Positions 20,848-33,173 of a stretch of 64,000 bases of DNA are shown piece after piece. This stretch comes from Erodium maritimum. Taxonomy: Eukaryota; Streptophyta; Magnoliopsida; Geraniales; Geraniaceae. The notes under the pieces were generated by a model. That model did not search any database. It worked only from the letters and a program-made list of their open reading frames with translations, and was not told the DNA's origin. Location of the stretch: assembly GCA_963921825.1 (NCBI GenBank), contig OY997592.1, positions 31,289,730 to 31,353,729 of the forward strand. The letters run 5' to 3'. Position 1 is the first letter of the stretch. Each line of letters begins with the position of its first letter. Position numbers and translations under genes: made by a program.

Positions 20848-21443
20848 TGTTAGTCTTAGCACCCATAGTCTAATCGTAAATGTCCAAATGTAAATATCAT
20901 CGTTAGCAATAAAATTAAAGTGGATTTATATTACTTATGTGTTAAAGTAATATATTGATGTGTGTTATGATCTATGCCCACCACGTGAATAGAACCATAG
21001 ATCGGGATAGATTGCAATCGATGGGTCCCTAGTCAACAAAGCTTCACTAGAAGTGACTAGTATGAAAGATGGCTCTTTATGGCGTACGTTCTGTTAGTTA
21101 TTGGAATGAGATTCCGGATTCTGATTATAGATATCATATGGGACATGATATTGAATGTGTCACGCCCCGAATTAAGTATGACCGAACCCGGAACGCGAAC
21201 GGTGAAGCAAGTAAAACAAAGTCTCAAATAGTTTAATAAACCTCTTTAAAAGCACCACTTGTATTAATCAAAACAACACTTTTACGAACTGATTTTTAAT
21301 TTAAAAAAACGGAAGAACACTAAAACAAGAGTGTACGTCGCTAGACAACCCCGACAGCCCGGACTCTCGCTCCCCGCTCTTCAAGCCTCGAGAGATCCTC
21401 CTAGTCCGCCTCGCGAACGGTACCTGTAGGAAAAGCAGCAAGG

Positions 21444-21462
21444 GGTGAGCGTTTCGCTCACC
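21444..21462. promoter_or_regulatory. LTR palindrome module, Gypsy-B 3' LTR
   Basis: GGTGAGCGTTTCGCTCACC, stem of nine with one central base, beside CTGTAGGAAAAGCAG (the acceptor-like tract in antisense). A second, imperfect copy GATGAGCGTTCCGCTCACC lies at 21792-21810. Confidence 0.65.
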
Positions 21463-22139
21463 ACCACGGACACCAGACTGACTACGGCATACAGCAGAAA
21501 TACCAGGAACACCGACAACAAACAAAAACACAGGGGACTACTACCCCAAATCAAATGTTAAACCCGACTGTCACACAAATCACTGTCAATTTCCCCCAAA
21601 CCATCTAAGACCCGTGCACGTAAAGGAGACCCCAAAATCAGAGACCGAACAACCATTCCATTAGTCACACCGACAAGGTAAAGCACAACCCTCACACGAT
21701 CCTATGTGCATTTACTTGTAACTTTCCGCAACCAAACCAGTATTCGCTACTCGTCCCTACCTCAAAGGCTTGCGGGAAAAGTAGTAAAGGGGATGAGCGT
21801 TCCGCTCACCTCCACGTATACCCGTTCGATTATGGAATACTAGTAAAGCATCAAAAACTTACCAATCTAAACAGGGCAAACAACTACCTCAAAACCTGAT
21901 ACCAAATCGTCACAACTGCTCACGATATCAATACCTCAAATACTCGCTCACGTAAGGGAAACCTCGAATGAGGATAATATTCTCTACTAAGCAAACACTA
22001 TTGCTCACCATATCAACACCCCAATTACCCGATCGCGTAGGGGAAACCTCAAAATGGGGATCATGTTCTCAACTAAGTAAATCACTATTGCTCACAACAT
22101 CAATACCCCAATTACCCGATCACATAGGGGAAACCTCAA

Positions 22140-22330
22140 ACAACCCACTCACGTGAGGGAAACCTTAAACCACCCATTTACGCGAGGGAAACCTCAAACA
22201 ACCCGTTCAGATGAGGGAAAACTCAAACCACTCGTTCACGTGAGGGAAACCTCAAACAACCCGCTCACGTGAGGGAAACCTCAAACCACCCGTTCACGTG
22301 AGGGAAACCTCGAACAACCCGTTCACGTAG
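22140..22330. repeat. 29-bp tandem array in Gypsy-B 3' LTR
   Basis: Unit CACGTGAGGGAAACCTCAAA plus CMACCCGTT, about six copies. The CACGTG-type core recurs in each unit. The homologous array in the 5' LTR (36960-37215) has about two more units, so copy number changed after insertion. Confidence 0.88.
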
Positions 22331-22638
22331 CTAGTTCGTACTACGCTGCAGCGCATCAACCCTAACCCCTCTCCGTGGTGAGACCCTCACACAGAGGCGA
22401 TGTATCACCACCGTAGGTTATTGATGAGTCTCAAACCCAAGACATCACCCTTTAACACAGAACTTACGACCTTTGCAAGCAAACACAATCGTGAACAAAG
22501 TCCCTCAATATCAACAATATCAACACACACAATGCACACAAGATCACAAAGGATCAACACACATACTTCACAACCACAAGCCTTAGCACTTTACCGATCG
22601 CGCGCCGGAAGGTACGACACACCTCACGGGGACCACAG

Positions 22639-24222
22639 TGTTAGTCTTAGTGCCCATAGTTCAATCCTAAATGTCCAAATGTATATATCATCGAGATAGA
22701 TCACACTCGATGGGTCCCTAGTCAACAAAGCTTCACTAGAAGCGACTAGTATGAAAGATGGCTCTTTATGGCTTACGTTCTGTTAGTCATTGGAATGGGA
22801 TTCCGGAGTCTGATCATAGATATCATGTGGGACATGATATTGGACGACCCGCCCTGAATATGTGCCATAGATTAAGTCATGAACATATTCAGTGTCGTAG
22901 CTTGTCATGTATCCTTAGACCAAGGAGTCTTTGTGATCGCTATGTAGTCAACAACTGAGTCTGACCTGAGCCTAACGTTGTCCGTAACAGGGCTTCCATA
23001 ACGGCCAGGATTGGCTTGGGGACGGGCTACATGAGTAACACGAAAGGCGGCTAAGGGATTTATCCCTCATACTGAGGTATGGGAAAGATATCGGTTCTCG
23101 GCCGCTTGATCGAGAGTGACTGAAAGAATAGCATGGCCATGCACATGATACTGGGTATCATATCTTTAGTCATCTCACATATCAAGGAACGGTGATTGAG
23201 AATAATAAGGATGACGGCTCTATGCCTTATCTCAATTAGGATATCGGAGATAAAAGGATAATGACAGGGATGACGGAAAGGTTAGAATCGACAGGGTCGA
23301 TTCGTTATGCAATGTCAGGCAATACTAAAGTCTCGTTAGTTGCCACTTAAATAGGATCAAGTAAAATGGGATTTTACGTTGATCTATTGACATGCATAAA
23401 CCTAAGGATCACACCGGAGGATGAAACTCATTGACACATTTATGGAGAATGACCAAAAGGGAGTTGTCTCGGGACATGACCAAAACTGGGTTTTGGGTCA
23501 TGTGCTCGTACGTGAATACGACTTTACGGATCGAGACAAGGCTTGGAGTCTTGGGATTGATCGCGTCGGATAATGTTGGACATTTCCGGTATGGAAGGCT
23601 TGGAGGCGATGAGCGAATCACGGGACCTCGTTAGAAATGGCCACGGGCCATGTTCCAAGAGGCCCATGAAAGGCCCATGCAATCAAGGCCCATGGAACTA
23701 ATTAATCAAGTCTTGATTAATTAGTACTAAGTAAGCAAGACAAGGATTAAGGTGTTGGTGATTCACCACCTAACCCAATCTTGTCTTGCCATACTTGTCT
23801 TATTTACACCTTACTTGACACCATACTTGTCCCATGCCTTTAGTTGGACAAGTATGGGTTTTGTTATGTTTAAGTCATCTTTTTTCAACATAACAAACAC
23901 AAGACAAGAATAGGAAACACATTTTCTCTCCCTCTTCCATGGCCATTTCGGGTTTTGCTAGTTTCCACCTCCATTTTTGTGTTCTTGAGTCCTCAAAGAG
24001 AAGAACTACGTGGCTTTGATTCCCATGTGGATACGTAGGCGTCTTGGAGACTCAAGCCAATCATTCGTTAACCGGTGTTCTTGTTTTGGTAAGAAATAGT
24101 GCTGAATTTTTCTCTTGTGAATCCATTCTTTGTTAGTTGTTTCATGGTTTAATCGTCTCTTGGTTTTCATTGATTTTCCGCTGCGAGTTGGTTCATCTCC
24201 AACCCTACCTCGAGACCCAACA
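22639..24222 (+). repeat. Copia-1 5' LTR with 102-bp deletion
   Basis: Starts TGTTAGTC, ends CCCAACA. Compared with the 3' LTR it lacks the 102 bp equivalent to 29355-29456. The breakpoints share ATCG, so microhomology or slippage likely caused the loss. Confidence 0.95.
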
Positions 24223-24223
24223 G

Positions 24224-24236
24224 TGGTATCAGAGCC
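24224..24236 (+). other. Copia-1 primer-binding site
   Basis: TGGTATCAGAGCC, one base after the 5' LTR, complementary to initiator tRNA-Met. Confidence 0.9.
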
Positions 24237-25778
24237 GTGCTACCTCCGGGATTCACAAGACGGTGTTCAAAGTTTCGGTTTTGCTTGAAAGTTTCGTTTT
24301 TGGCATGTTGTTTTGCTAAATTGATTGATAACATGTTTTAAATTATTGTTTATGGATTTAATGCATGTAAAATGAATTTTTGAAAATTATTTCAAATCTG
24401 GAAATTTTGAAAAAAGTTTGATTTTTCGGGTCTCGGGAGCGGGACTCTCGGGGAGCCGAAACCGAGACCGAACGGGGCTCCGTTGGACGTAGCTAGGCCA
24501 AGCATGACCATTGGATGGTTGATATGCCAAGGCTAAACCGTTTTTTTAGTTATGACGAGTTTGGAACCGTCATGACGAACTCGAAGATCAAATGTTCAAA
24601 AGTTTCATTTTTGAACGGCTTCGATAAACCGAGCATCAAAAAATTTCGAAACTTGGCTATTTATTAAATCCGTAAAATCACATAATGTTTGATAACATGC
24701 TTGTTTGATAACACGATGTGTGATGTGATGTTGGCATGGTGTACATAATAGCCCCGAGCTCGATTTAATTATTTATCGCTTTTCACGGCCTGCGAGCCGT
24801 TAGAGTTAACGTGTAATTATTCTTTCAAGGTGTGGTCGTCGAACCACTTGTTTGTAATATTTATTTATTCCTGACCTGCGAGTCGTGTATTAAATTGTAA
24901 TTTTTTACTCAAGACGAAGAAAGGGCGAAAAGGTCATTTGGTGGCTTTTCGGGTGTTGGCATCGGCTTGGAGTCGGTGGAGCTCAAGAAGCTAGTGGGAG
25001 TTAGTTTAGGGGGCTATTATGTGCACATTTATCGCTTTATGCTTGGTTTAGTTTATGCATGATTAATTCTATGTGTTTTAGAATTGCATGCTTAACTTTA
25101 TTTACCGAGCATATCACCTCACATGCAAAGATAAAATTGGAATTTTAATCCTTGTGTGTGAACCCTTAGAACCGTCATTGCATTGGATGTAGTTGACGGG
25201 TTCAAAAGAAGAATTACATTGGATGTAATTTGAGGCATCATTTCATTTGGAATGTAGTTGATGTGCTCATCGCATCTAGGATGTGCCAAAGTTTTGAACA
25301 CAACTGGACAAGTAAAAGCGGGTCATGTCCGATACCTCCCAATCATCAACACCTTACTACCTCCCCGTCCTATGGGTGTCGTGTGCATTAGCGGAGAATC
25401 CATGGGGAAGCGGGGTAGTAGGTTTGGACGACATATGTGGGTGTCGTGCGCCTTAGCGGAGCACCTACATAGTGACGGGCCATAGTTGAAAATTGGTGGA
25501 CCCGACTACGATTCTCAGCCTGAGGTTGAGCTAGGGTAACAGATAGGGTAAGTCGTGTACATAAGTACATACCCTAGCCAAGAGTCACATTGGATGTGAT
25601 TGGATGGAGTCCTACCTACATAGCTCTATTAAGTGGTGAGCATTAGTTCAGCTTAATCGAGTGAATCAAGGATCTTGGTTTCAGATTCTAAAGTTTTAGA
25701 ATCGATTGTTGGTGTTTAAGCTTGATCTTCATAAATTTTATTCAGTTTACTGATTGAATTTTATCTGTTGTAGATCAA
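24237..25778 (+). other. Copia-1 leader
   Basis: About 1.5 kb of untranslated leader between the primer-binding site and the gag ATG, closely paralleled in Copia-2 (48034-49500). A near-duplicate motif, GGTGTCGTGTGCATTAGCGG then GTGTCGTGCGCCTTAGCGG, occurs near 25375 and 25440. No gene is seen. Confidence 0.7.
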
Positions 25779-26290
25779 ATGGCAAATTCAGCGAACATTA
25801 ATAGTTTGTCATTAAAAACCATTCTTGACAGGGTCAAACTAAATGGGACAAACTATTTGGACTGGTACAGAATTTTGAGGATAGTCCTCAAGTCTGAACG
25901 CAAAGAATATGTCCTTGACAAGGCTGTCTCTAAGACCATATCAGAGTTACATGAAGTGTCATTAACTGCTGAGAAGAATATATCAGGGATCTAGGATCCA
26001 AGGATATTCTGATGGTCAACAAGGGAATTGGAAGTGGCAAGGGCGGGGCCCATGCGCACTTGGTAGGAAAGATGAGACACATGAGAATGTCTGCTTCTAC
26101 TGCCAATAGCCTGGTCATTGGAACCGGGATTACAGGAAGTTCACGGCTGATCTGAAGAAGGGCAGTGGGACTGCGCCTTCATCAAATAGCGTGGATGATC
26201 TGAAGAAGGGCAGTAGGACTGCGCCTTCATCAGGAAACCTGGATGATCTAAGGAAGGGCGGTGGGACCGTGCCTTCATCCGGTATTAACT
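25779..26290 (+). pseudogene. Copia-1 gag remnant with knuckle and 17-residue repeats
   Basis: Opens MANSANINSLSLKTILDRVK then NGTNYLDWYRILRIVLKSE, a typical copia gag start, and stops near 25994. Most of gag is deleted: the next readable part is the CCHC knuckle FYCQ-GHWNRDY near 26097, with a TAG inside it. It is followed by three tandem copies of a 51-bp, 17-residue unit (DDLKKGSRTAPSSGNL type) at about 26148-26280, forming a linker before the protease. Confidence 0.85.
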
Positions 26291-27660
26291 CTATAGAGCT
26301 ACATCTCTCTACTTCCAAAGATTCTTGGGTATTAGATACCAGGACTGAATCTCACACATGCACTTATATATGGTGGCTGAAAGTATGAGAGATTTGGAAA
26401 GCACGAAGTGGACCTCAGAGTTGTGGCAACTGCTGTAAGATCCATGAGTCTTGCTTTGCCAAGAGGTCTTGTCTTAGTACTGTATAATGTATATTGCATA
26501 CCTACTTTTAGTAGAAATATTATATCTGTATCCGTGTTTGACAAGGAAGGATATAATGTTAATATTGGAAATGGAGTTTTCAATGTTCTATGCAATGATA
26601 TGTTTTATACCAGTACTGACTTGGTTGGAGGATTGTACATATTAGATATGGGTAACAATGCCTCAAGTTCTATATATTCCGTTAATACCAAGAAGTCTAA
26701 ATCCAACGATTTAAACCTAACTCTGTTAAGGCACTATCATTTAGGTCGCATAAACAAGAAGCACCTATCAGCACTTCAGAAGTGCGGACTTTCAGGTTCA
26801 TTCGAATTCCATTCGATCGATAGGTGCAAGGTTTGTTTGATGGGCAAAATGACTAAAGTTCCTTTTTATCGATCGCGATGAAAGGGCGGGTGAATTATTG
26901 GGGCTGATACACTCGAATGTGTGTAGACCAATAAGTTCACTTGCCAGGAGGGGTTTTAGCTACTTTATCACATTTACTGATGATTACAGTAAATATGGTT
27001 ATGTCTATTCGCTGAGACATAAGTCTGAAGCTTTTGATAAATTCAAAGAGTTTAAGACTAAAGTAGAAAACCAGCTCGACAAAGGTATTAAGGCACTTTG
27101 ATTGGATCGAGGTGGACTATACTTGACCACAGAGTTATTAGATCATCTAAAAGAGAATGGGATCCTTTTGGAATGGACTCCTCCTGGGACACTGTAGATG
27201 AAAGGTGTAGCCAAACGGAGAAATCGGACATTGTTAGACAATGATCCGTTCCATTATTAGTTGGACTGATCTCCCAATCTCTTTCTGGGATTATGCTCTA
27301 GAGACGACCGCATTCATAGTGAATCGGGCTTCGACGAAGGGTGTGGAAGGGATACTATTTTTAAATGGTACGGGATGAGGCCCGCTTTGTCCTTCCTAAA
27401 GATTTGTGGTTGCGAGGCTTATGTGAAACATTTGGTTTCGACTAAGCTCGAACCAAGATCTGAGATATGCACCTTCGTGTGGTATCCCAAAGCAATAAGG
27501 GGATACTACTTCTACAATCCCAGTGAGAACATGGTGTTCGTCGCATGGGGTGGGGTCTTTATGGAAAAGGAGTTTTGTTTCCAAAGACGTCATTGGGAGG
27601 ACTGTGCATCTCGAAGAAATTCAGGATGGTACAGATCTGTCTAAACCAATTGGCAACCCA
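26291..27660 (+). pseudogene. Copia-1 protease and integrase remnant
   Basis: The protease reads DSWVLDTRTESHTC; the catalytic D-T-G is DTR. The integrase zinc finger reads LRHYHLGRINKKHLSALQKC then CKVCLMGK; the second histidine of HHCC (normally LGH) is arginine. The core shows HSNVCRPIS (first catalytic aspartate replaced by asparagine), FITFTDDYSKYGYVY, and LDRGGLYLTT with a preceding stop. The C-terminal part (ICGCEAYVKHL, LEPRSEICTFVWYP) follows in another frame. Stops lie near 26880, 27099 and 27196. Neither enzyme can be active. Confidence 0.88.
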
Positions 27661-27769
27661 ATAGAAAGGAGCCAGAGATTGTCGTAGAGTAAGAACCAAT
27701 TCCTGTTACAATTCCGGAAGGTCCAAGGTGATTTGAAAGGATCAATCTTCCACCACCAATATATGGTAT

Positions 27770-29240
27770 CCGGAGGTGAAAATGAAGTCATGGTGGATCA
27801 CGATGATCCAGCCACCTTTCAGGAAGTCGCGGATGGGCCCAACTCCGAGTTATGGCTGGGAGCCATGAGGGAGGAAATGCAATCCATGTCGGACAACTGA
27901 GTCTGGGAACCGGTTGATCCCATCAATGGTGTGAGGACCATCGGATGCAAATGGATCTTCAAGGTGAAGATGGACATGGACGGCAACCCTCTGACTTACA
28001 AAGCTCAACTGGTGGCGAAAGGTTATAGGCATGGATTGACTATGAGAAAACCTTCTCCTTAGTGGCTATGGTCAAAATCGATCCAAATTCTTCTTGACAT
28101 AACTACGTATCATAATTACGAGATATGGCAAGTGGATGTCAAAACCGCTTTCCTAAATGGAAATTTGACTGAGTACGTTTGTATGTCTCGGCCCAAAGGT
28201 TTTGACGATCCGAAGAATAAAGGAAAGATTTATAAGTTGTTGAAATCCATTTATGGATTGAAACGAACTTCTCGGAGTTGGATCCTTCGTTTTGATGAAG
28301 CTGTAATTGGATTTGGCTTAATCAAGAACGAGGATGAATCTTGCGTTTATAAGAAGGCTAGTGGGAGCAAGATTACCTTTCTGGTTCTCATTGAAAACGA
28401 CATCCCAACCTTGCACGAGACTAAAGCTTGGTTGAGGAAGTGTTTTTCAATAAATGACTTAGGTGATGCTTCTTATATCTTAGGGATTAAGATATGTAGA
28501 GATCGCACCAAGAGGGTCTTGGATTTAAGTCAGGGAACCTATGTGAACAAGGCATTGAGTAGGTTCTTAATGCTCGATTCAAAAAATTACTCTTACCCAC
28601 TAGTCAAGGCATTTATCTCAGCAAGACTCGGTGTCCTAAGACAGCTGATGAGCTGAAAATGATGATGAGAATCCTATGCGCCTAGGGGCAGGATCGATCA
28701 TATATGTCATGACATGTATGAGACCGGACGTCTCGTAAGCCTTATGTTGTACCAGTAGACATCATTCTAACCCGGGGGAAAGATGATGATGAACTAGTCG
28801 TCGAAGGATGAGTAGACGCTAGTTTTCCAAGACAAATCCAGATGACTTTAGAAGTCAGTCAGGATATGTGTTTACGCTGAATGGCAGAGCTTTAGCTGGG
28901 AGAGCGTAAAGAAAGATATCATTGCCGAATCTATGACAGAGGACAAGTACATGGATGTTGCAGAGGCAGCCAAGGAGGCTATGTGGATTTGGAAATTCAT
29001 GGCAGGGCTGGGTGTAATTAAAAACCCATCCAGCCCGGTGAATCCATTTTGCGACAACACAAGGGCCATTGCGCAAGCTAAAAGCCCAGATCGCATAACA
29101 AATCCAAACATGTACTGCGGCGTATCCACCTCATCAGAGAAATACTGAACTGAGGTAATGTGAAGATAACATATATTGCAACAGATGATAACATAGCCAA
29201 CCCTTTGACTAAGGCATTGTCACTGCCTGAACATGTTAGA
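27770..29240 (+). pseudogene. Copia-1 reverse transcriptase and RNase H lacking the YVDD motif
   Basis: RT reads ATFQEVADGPNSELWLGAM, GCKWIFKVKMDMDG, MDVKTAFLNGNLTEYVCM, KSIYGLKRTSRSWILRFDE and CVYKKASGSKITFLVL, then jumps directly to IENDIPTLHETK. The YVDD-containing segment normally between LVL and NDIP is absent without breaking frame, so the polymerase lacks its two catalytic aspartates. RNase H (MTEDKYMDVAEAAKEAMWIW, CDNTRAIAQAKSP) follows after frameshifts near 28650. Intervening RT thumb sequence is shortened. Confidence 0.88.
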
Positions 29241-29284
29241 CATGTAAAGTCGATGGGGACATATTGGAGTTTAGATTGGAACTA

Positions 29285-29299
29285 AGGCAAGTGGGAGAT
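29285..29299 (+). other. Copia-1 polypurine tract
   Basis: AGGCAAGTGGGAGAT, immediately before the 3' LTR; the plus-strand primer site. Confidence 0.85.
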
Positions 29300-30985
29300 T
29301 GTTAGTCTTAGTGCCCATAGTTGAATCCTAAATGCCCAAATGTATATATCATCGTTAGCAATAAAATTAAAGCGGCTCTATATTACTTATGTGTTGGAGT
29401 AATATATCGATGTGTGCTCTGATCTATGCCCACCATGCGAATAGAACCATAGATCGAGATAGATCACACTCAATGGGTCCCTAGTCAACGAAGCTTCACT
29501 AGAAGCGACTAGTATGAAAGATGGCTCTTTATGGCTTACGTTCTGTTAGTCATTGGAATGGGATTTCGGAGTCTGATCATAGATATCATGTGGGACATGA
29601 TATTGGACGACCCGCCCTGAATATGTGCCATAGATTAAGTCATGAACATATTCAGTGTCGTAGCTTGTCATGTATCCTTAGACCAAGGAGTCTTTGTGAT
29701 CTCTATGTAGTCAACAACTGAGTTTGACCTGAGCCTAACGTTGTCCGTAACAGGGCTTCCATAACGGCCAGGATTGGCTTGGGGATGGGCTACATGAGTG
29801 ACACGAAAGGCGGCTAAGGGATTTATCCCTCATACTGAGGTATGGGAAAGATATCGGTTCTCGGCCGCTTGATCGAGAGTGACTGAAAGAATAGCATGGC
29901 CATGCACATGATACTGGGTATCATATCTTCAGTCATCTCACATATCAAGGAACGGTGATTGAGAATAATAAGGATGACGGCTCTATGCCTTATCTCAATC
30001 AGGATATCGGAGATAAAAGGATAATGACAGGGATGACGGAAAGGTTAGAATCGACAGGGTCGATTCGTTATGCAGTGTCAGGCAATACTAAAGTCTCGTT
30101 AGTTGCCACTTAAATAGGATCAAGTAAAATGGGATTTTACGTTGATCTATTGACATGCATAAACCTAAGGGTCACACCGGAGGATGAAACTCATTGACAC
30201 ATTTATGGAGAATGGCCAAAAGGGAGTTGTCTCGGGACATGACCGAAACTGGGTTTTGGGTCATGTGCTCGTACGTGAATAGGACTTTACGGATCGAGAC
30301 AAGGCTTGGAGTCTTGGGATTGATCGCGTCGGATAATGTTGGACATTTCTGGTATGGAAGGCTTGGAGGCGATGAGCGAATCACGGGACCTCGTTAGAAA
30401 TGGCCACGGGCCATGTTCCAATAGGCCCATGAAAGGCCCATGCAACCAAGGCCCATGGAACTAATTAATCAAGTCTTGATTAATTAGTACTAAGTAAGCA
30501 AGACAAGGATTAAGGTGTTGGTGATTCACCACCTAACCCATTCTTGTCTTGCCATACTTGTCCTATTTACACCTTACTTGACACCATACTTGTCCCATGC
30601 CTTTAGTTGGACAAGTATGGGTTTTGTTATGTTTAAGTCATCTTTTTTCAACATAACAAACACAAGACAAGAATAGGAAACACATTTTCTCTCCCTCTTC
30701 CATGGCCATTTCGGGTTTTGCTAGTTTCCACCTCCATTTTTGTGTTCTTGAGTCCTCAAAGAGAAGAACTACGTGGCTTTGATTCCCATGTGGATACGTA
30801 AGCGTCTTGGAGACTCAAGCCAATCATTCGTTAACCGGTGTTCTTGTTTTGGTAAGAAATAGTGCTGAATTTTTCTCTTGTGAATCCATTCTTTGTTAGT
30901 TGTTTCGTGGTTTAATCGTCTCTTGCTTTTCATTGATTTTCCGCTGCGAGTTGGTTCATCTCCAACCCTACCTCGAGACCCAACA
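29300..30985 (+). repeat. Copia-1 3' LTR (1686 bp)
   Basis: Starts TGTTAGTC, ends CCCAACA, followed by the CACAG duplication. Same length class as the solo LTR at 59438-61125 (1688 bp). A 16-bp inverted repeat AACTAATTAATCAAGT/CTTGATTAATTAGT lies near 30460-30488. Confidence 0.95.
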
Positions 30986-30990
30986 CACAG

Positions 30991-31845
30991 CCCTCGGCAC
31001 TTTACCGATCGTGCATCGGAAGGTACGACACACCTCACAGGCATAACTCAAGCCTCAGCAGTTTACCAATCGCGCGCCGGAAGGTACGACACACCTCACG
31101 GGGACCACAGCCCTCGGCACTTTACCGGTCGCGCATCAGAAGGTACGACACACCTCTCGGGAACAGCTCAAGCCTCAGCACTTTACCAATCACGCGCTGG
31201 AAGGTACGACACACCTCACGTGAAACACAGCCCTCGGCACTTTACCGGTCGTGCATCGAAAGGTACGACACACCTCTCGGGCACAGCTCAAGCCTCAGCA
31301 CTTTACCAATCACGCGCCGGAAGGTACGACACACGTCACGGGAAACACAGCCCTCGGCACTTTACCGGTCGCGCATCGGAAGGTAAGACATACCTCTCGG
31401 GCACAGCTCATCCAGGTATCACCAGAACAATCACAATCACAACAAAATATCACACAATACTCCACAAATAGCAAAATTAACATCACGACTAACTACCACT
31501 CAGCAAGTCAGTCAACAACTAACGGGTTCAATACCCCATAGGCACACATGGCCACACACAAACACAATCAGTTCACTCAACCTACGGGCACAACCAGGTG
31601 CCCGCATGTGATTCCTATCGTACGGTAAGTTTACTTAACCTACGACACCACCAAGTGCCACATGCATTTCTATTGTTCGATACGTTCACTTATCCTACGA
31701 CACCACCAAGTGTCACATGCATTTCTGTTGTTCGATGAGTTCACTTATCCTATGCCACCACCAAGTGTCACATGCATTTCTATTGTTCGATAAGTTCACT
31801 TATCCTACGACACCACCAAGTGTCACATGCATTTCTACTAATAAC
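30991..31845. repeat. Tandem arrays in Gypsy-B 3' LTR, right of Copia-1
   Basis: First (30991-31410): 120-bp unit made of two similar ~60-bp halves (CGGCACTTTACCGGTCGCGC and CAGCACTTTACCAATCACGC, each followed by GGAAGGTACGACACACCTC), about 3.5 copies; Copia-1 inserted at a unit boundary. Second (about 31625-31845): 55-bp unit around CACCACCAAGTGTCACATGC, four copies. Homologous arrays in the 5' LTR are at 42020-42385 and 42600-42815. Confidence 0.88.
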
Positions 31846-33145
31846 TTTCCCTAGTCAAGGCCGATATTCGGCTACTTTTCCCTACCTCGTAAAGGGTTCC
31901 AAGTACGATTCTCACGCTCCGGTAATGTTCACGATCACCCGCTTAGCCTCCTCTTTCCACGGTCGGTGGCACGATCTAACATGATCAAAATAACACACTT
32001 TTTAAATATGCAGGCAAAACTTAATTTACCCTTTCGAGGCTCCGAAAATTCCCATGTTCGTTTCTACGATCCTAAAATAATTCACGTGTTCCAACACAAT
32101 TGATGGAATCAATTTCTGATACCCGAGCGATTTAATTCCGCGTTTAAAGTTTCTAACCCAAATTTCCGAATTCTCACAAATTAATTCCATAATTCGTTCC
32201 GGGTGTCAATTATCGACTCGGGGATCAATCAAGACCACCCGAACACGAAAAACCCGAGGCCCGGCCAAGTGGGCCCCACACGGCCACAACGGAAAATGCT
32301 CCTTTTCGCCCCAAAACGTTCCTAACGAACCCCAAACCTCAACCATTCATCTTTAAACCAATTCTAACCACAACCCTAGAATTCAAACACGTCAAAAAGA
32401 GAAAAGGACGGGTTCTTACCGTAGGAAACGTTGAGAGGATGACGATTATGCAAGAAAAGAGGCGATCCAACGGTCGGATCGTCGATAAACACCAAAAACC
32501 TACCCTTTTTTCTCCTTCTTGTTTCTTCTTTCTCTCTCCTTTTCTCTCTCCCTTTTTCTGATTTTGCCGAACCATCTCATCTCTTCCCTTTTTTGTTTTC
32601 TTTTAAATTCAAACACACACCAAAATGACCATTTTGCCCCCAACCTTCTTTGTTTTTGATTTTTAATTCCAAGGGTAATGTTGTCCTTCCAACTCCCTTC
32701 CACCACTTTCATGACAAGTGTCATGTGGGTCCCACTAGTTAGAAAAATATCGTTGTAGATATTTTTCAGTCAGATTCGCGAAATTCGGCCGTCTCGGGCC
32801 CTTACGGGCACATTATCCAAGAATTTATGAAATTTTGCGTCCCGCAAGGAAACGGCCCAACTAAGACCGCTGTAACGACGGCTAAGCTTTTTGGATCCAA
32901 ATCGGGCCTCGAACAGACCAAAACGTCGCTCGTTGACTTTTTTGGCAAAAAGTCAACTTTTCCCAAATTGGTCAAAAAGTTGCCCTAAGTCATCCAAAAC
33001 TCACTTTGGTTGATATCGGGGTCAACTTAAGTCCGATATGACCCTCGAGGTCAATTTTAGGTTCATTTAGGTGTCTGTCCCAAAATTTTAAATTTTTCCG
33101 TTTTTCCGCCGATTGACCAACGTTGACCAGGAGCGGTCCTTACAA

Positions 33146-33160
33146 TCTACCCCCCTTAAA
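33146..33160 (-). other. Gypsy-B polypurine tract
   Basis: TTTAAGGGGGGTAGA on minus, one base before the 3' LTR start TGTAAGGACC. Confidence 0.8.
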
Positions 33161-33173
33161 GGAATTTCGTCCG

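Larger units (their letters stand above)
22634..30990 (+). mobile_element. Copia-1: Ty1/copia retrotransposon, young but defective
   Basis: Element 22639-30985 between perfect CACAG duplications (22634-22638 and 30986-30990). The empty site (ACCACAGCCCTCGG) is visible in the other Gypsy-B repeat units. The LTRs are 1584 and 1686 bp; the difference is one 102-bp deletion in the 5' LTR. By eye the LTRs differ at roughly 25 positions. The coding region carries gag, protease, integrase, RT and RNase H in copia order but has many stops and deletions. Confidence 0.95.
21424..32419 (-). other. Candidate LTR-internal intron of Gypsy-B, 3' LTR (interrupted by Copia-1)
   Basis: On minus: donor-like CCTACG|GTAAGAAC at 32420/32419 and acceptor-like CTGCTTTTCCTACAG ending at 21424. 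The arrangement matches the LTR-A1 candidate, with a stronger donor. The partner in the 5' LTR spans 36256-43527. Copia-1 now sits inside it. Confidence 0.4.

Noticed and set aside
22150..22330. Telomeric or centromeric satellite
   Set aside because: The 29-bp array is confined to the Gypsy-B LTRs and has no telomere motif; copy number is small.
22758..22958. 66-residue MALYGLRSVSHWNG frame present four times (22758, 29521, 59659 and in part 21069)
   Set aside because: It lies in the copia LTR and recurs only because the LTR recurs. Copia-2 copies do not preserve the frame.
30893..31471. 192-residue open frame with repeated RYDTPHG-type units
   Set aside because: It is the 120-bp LTR tandem array (a multiple of three) read in one frame, not a protein gene. 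The same applies to 41961-42446 and 14773-15348.
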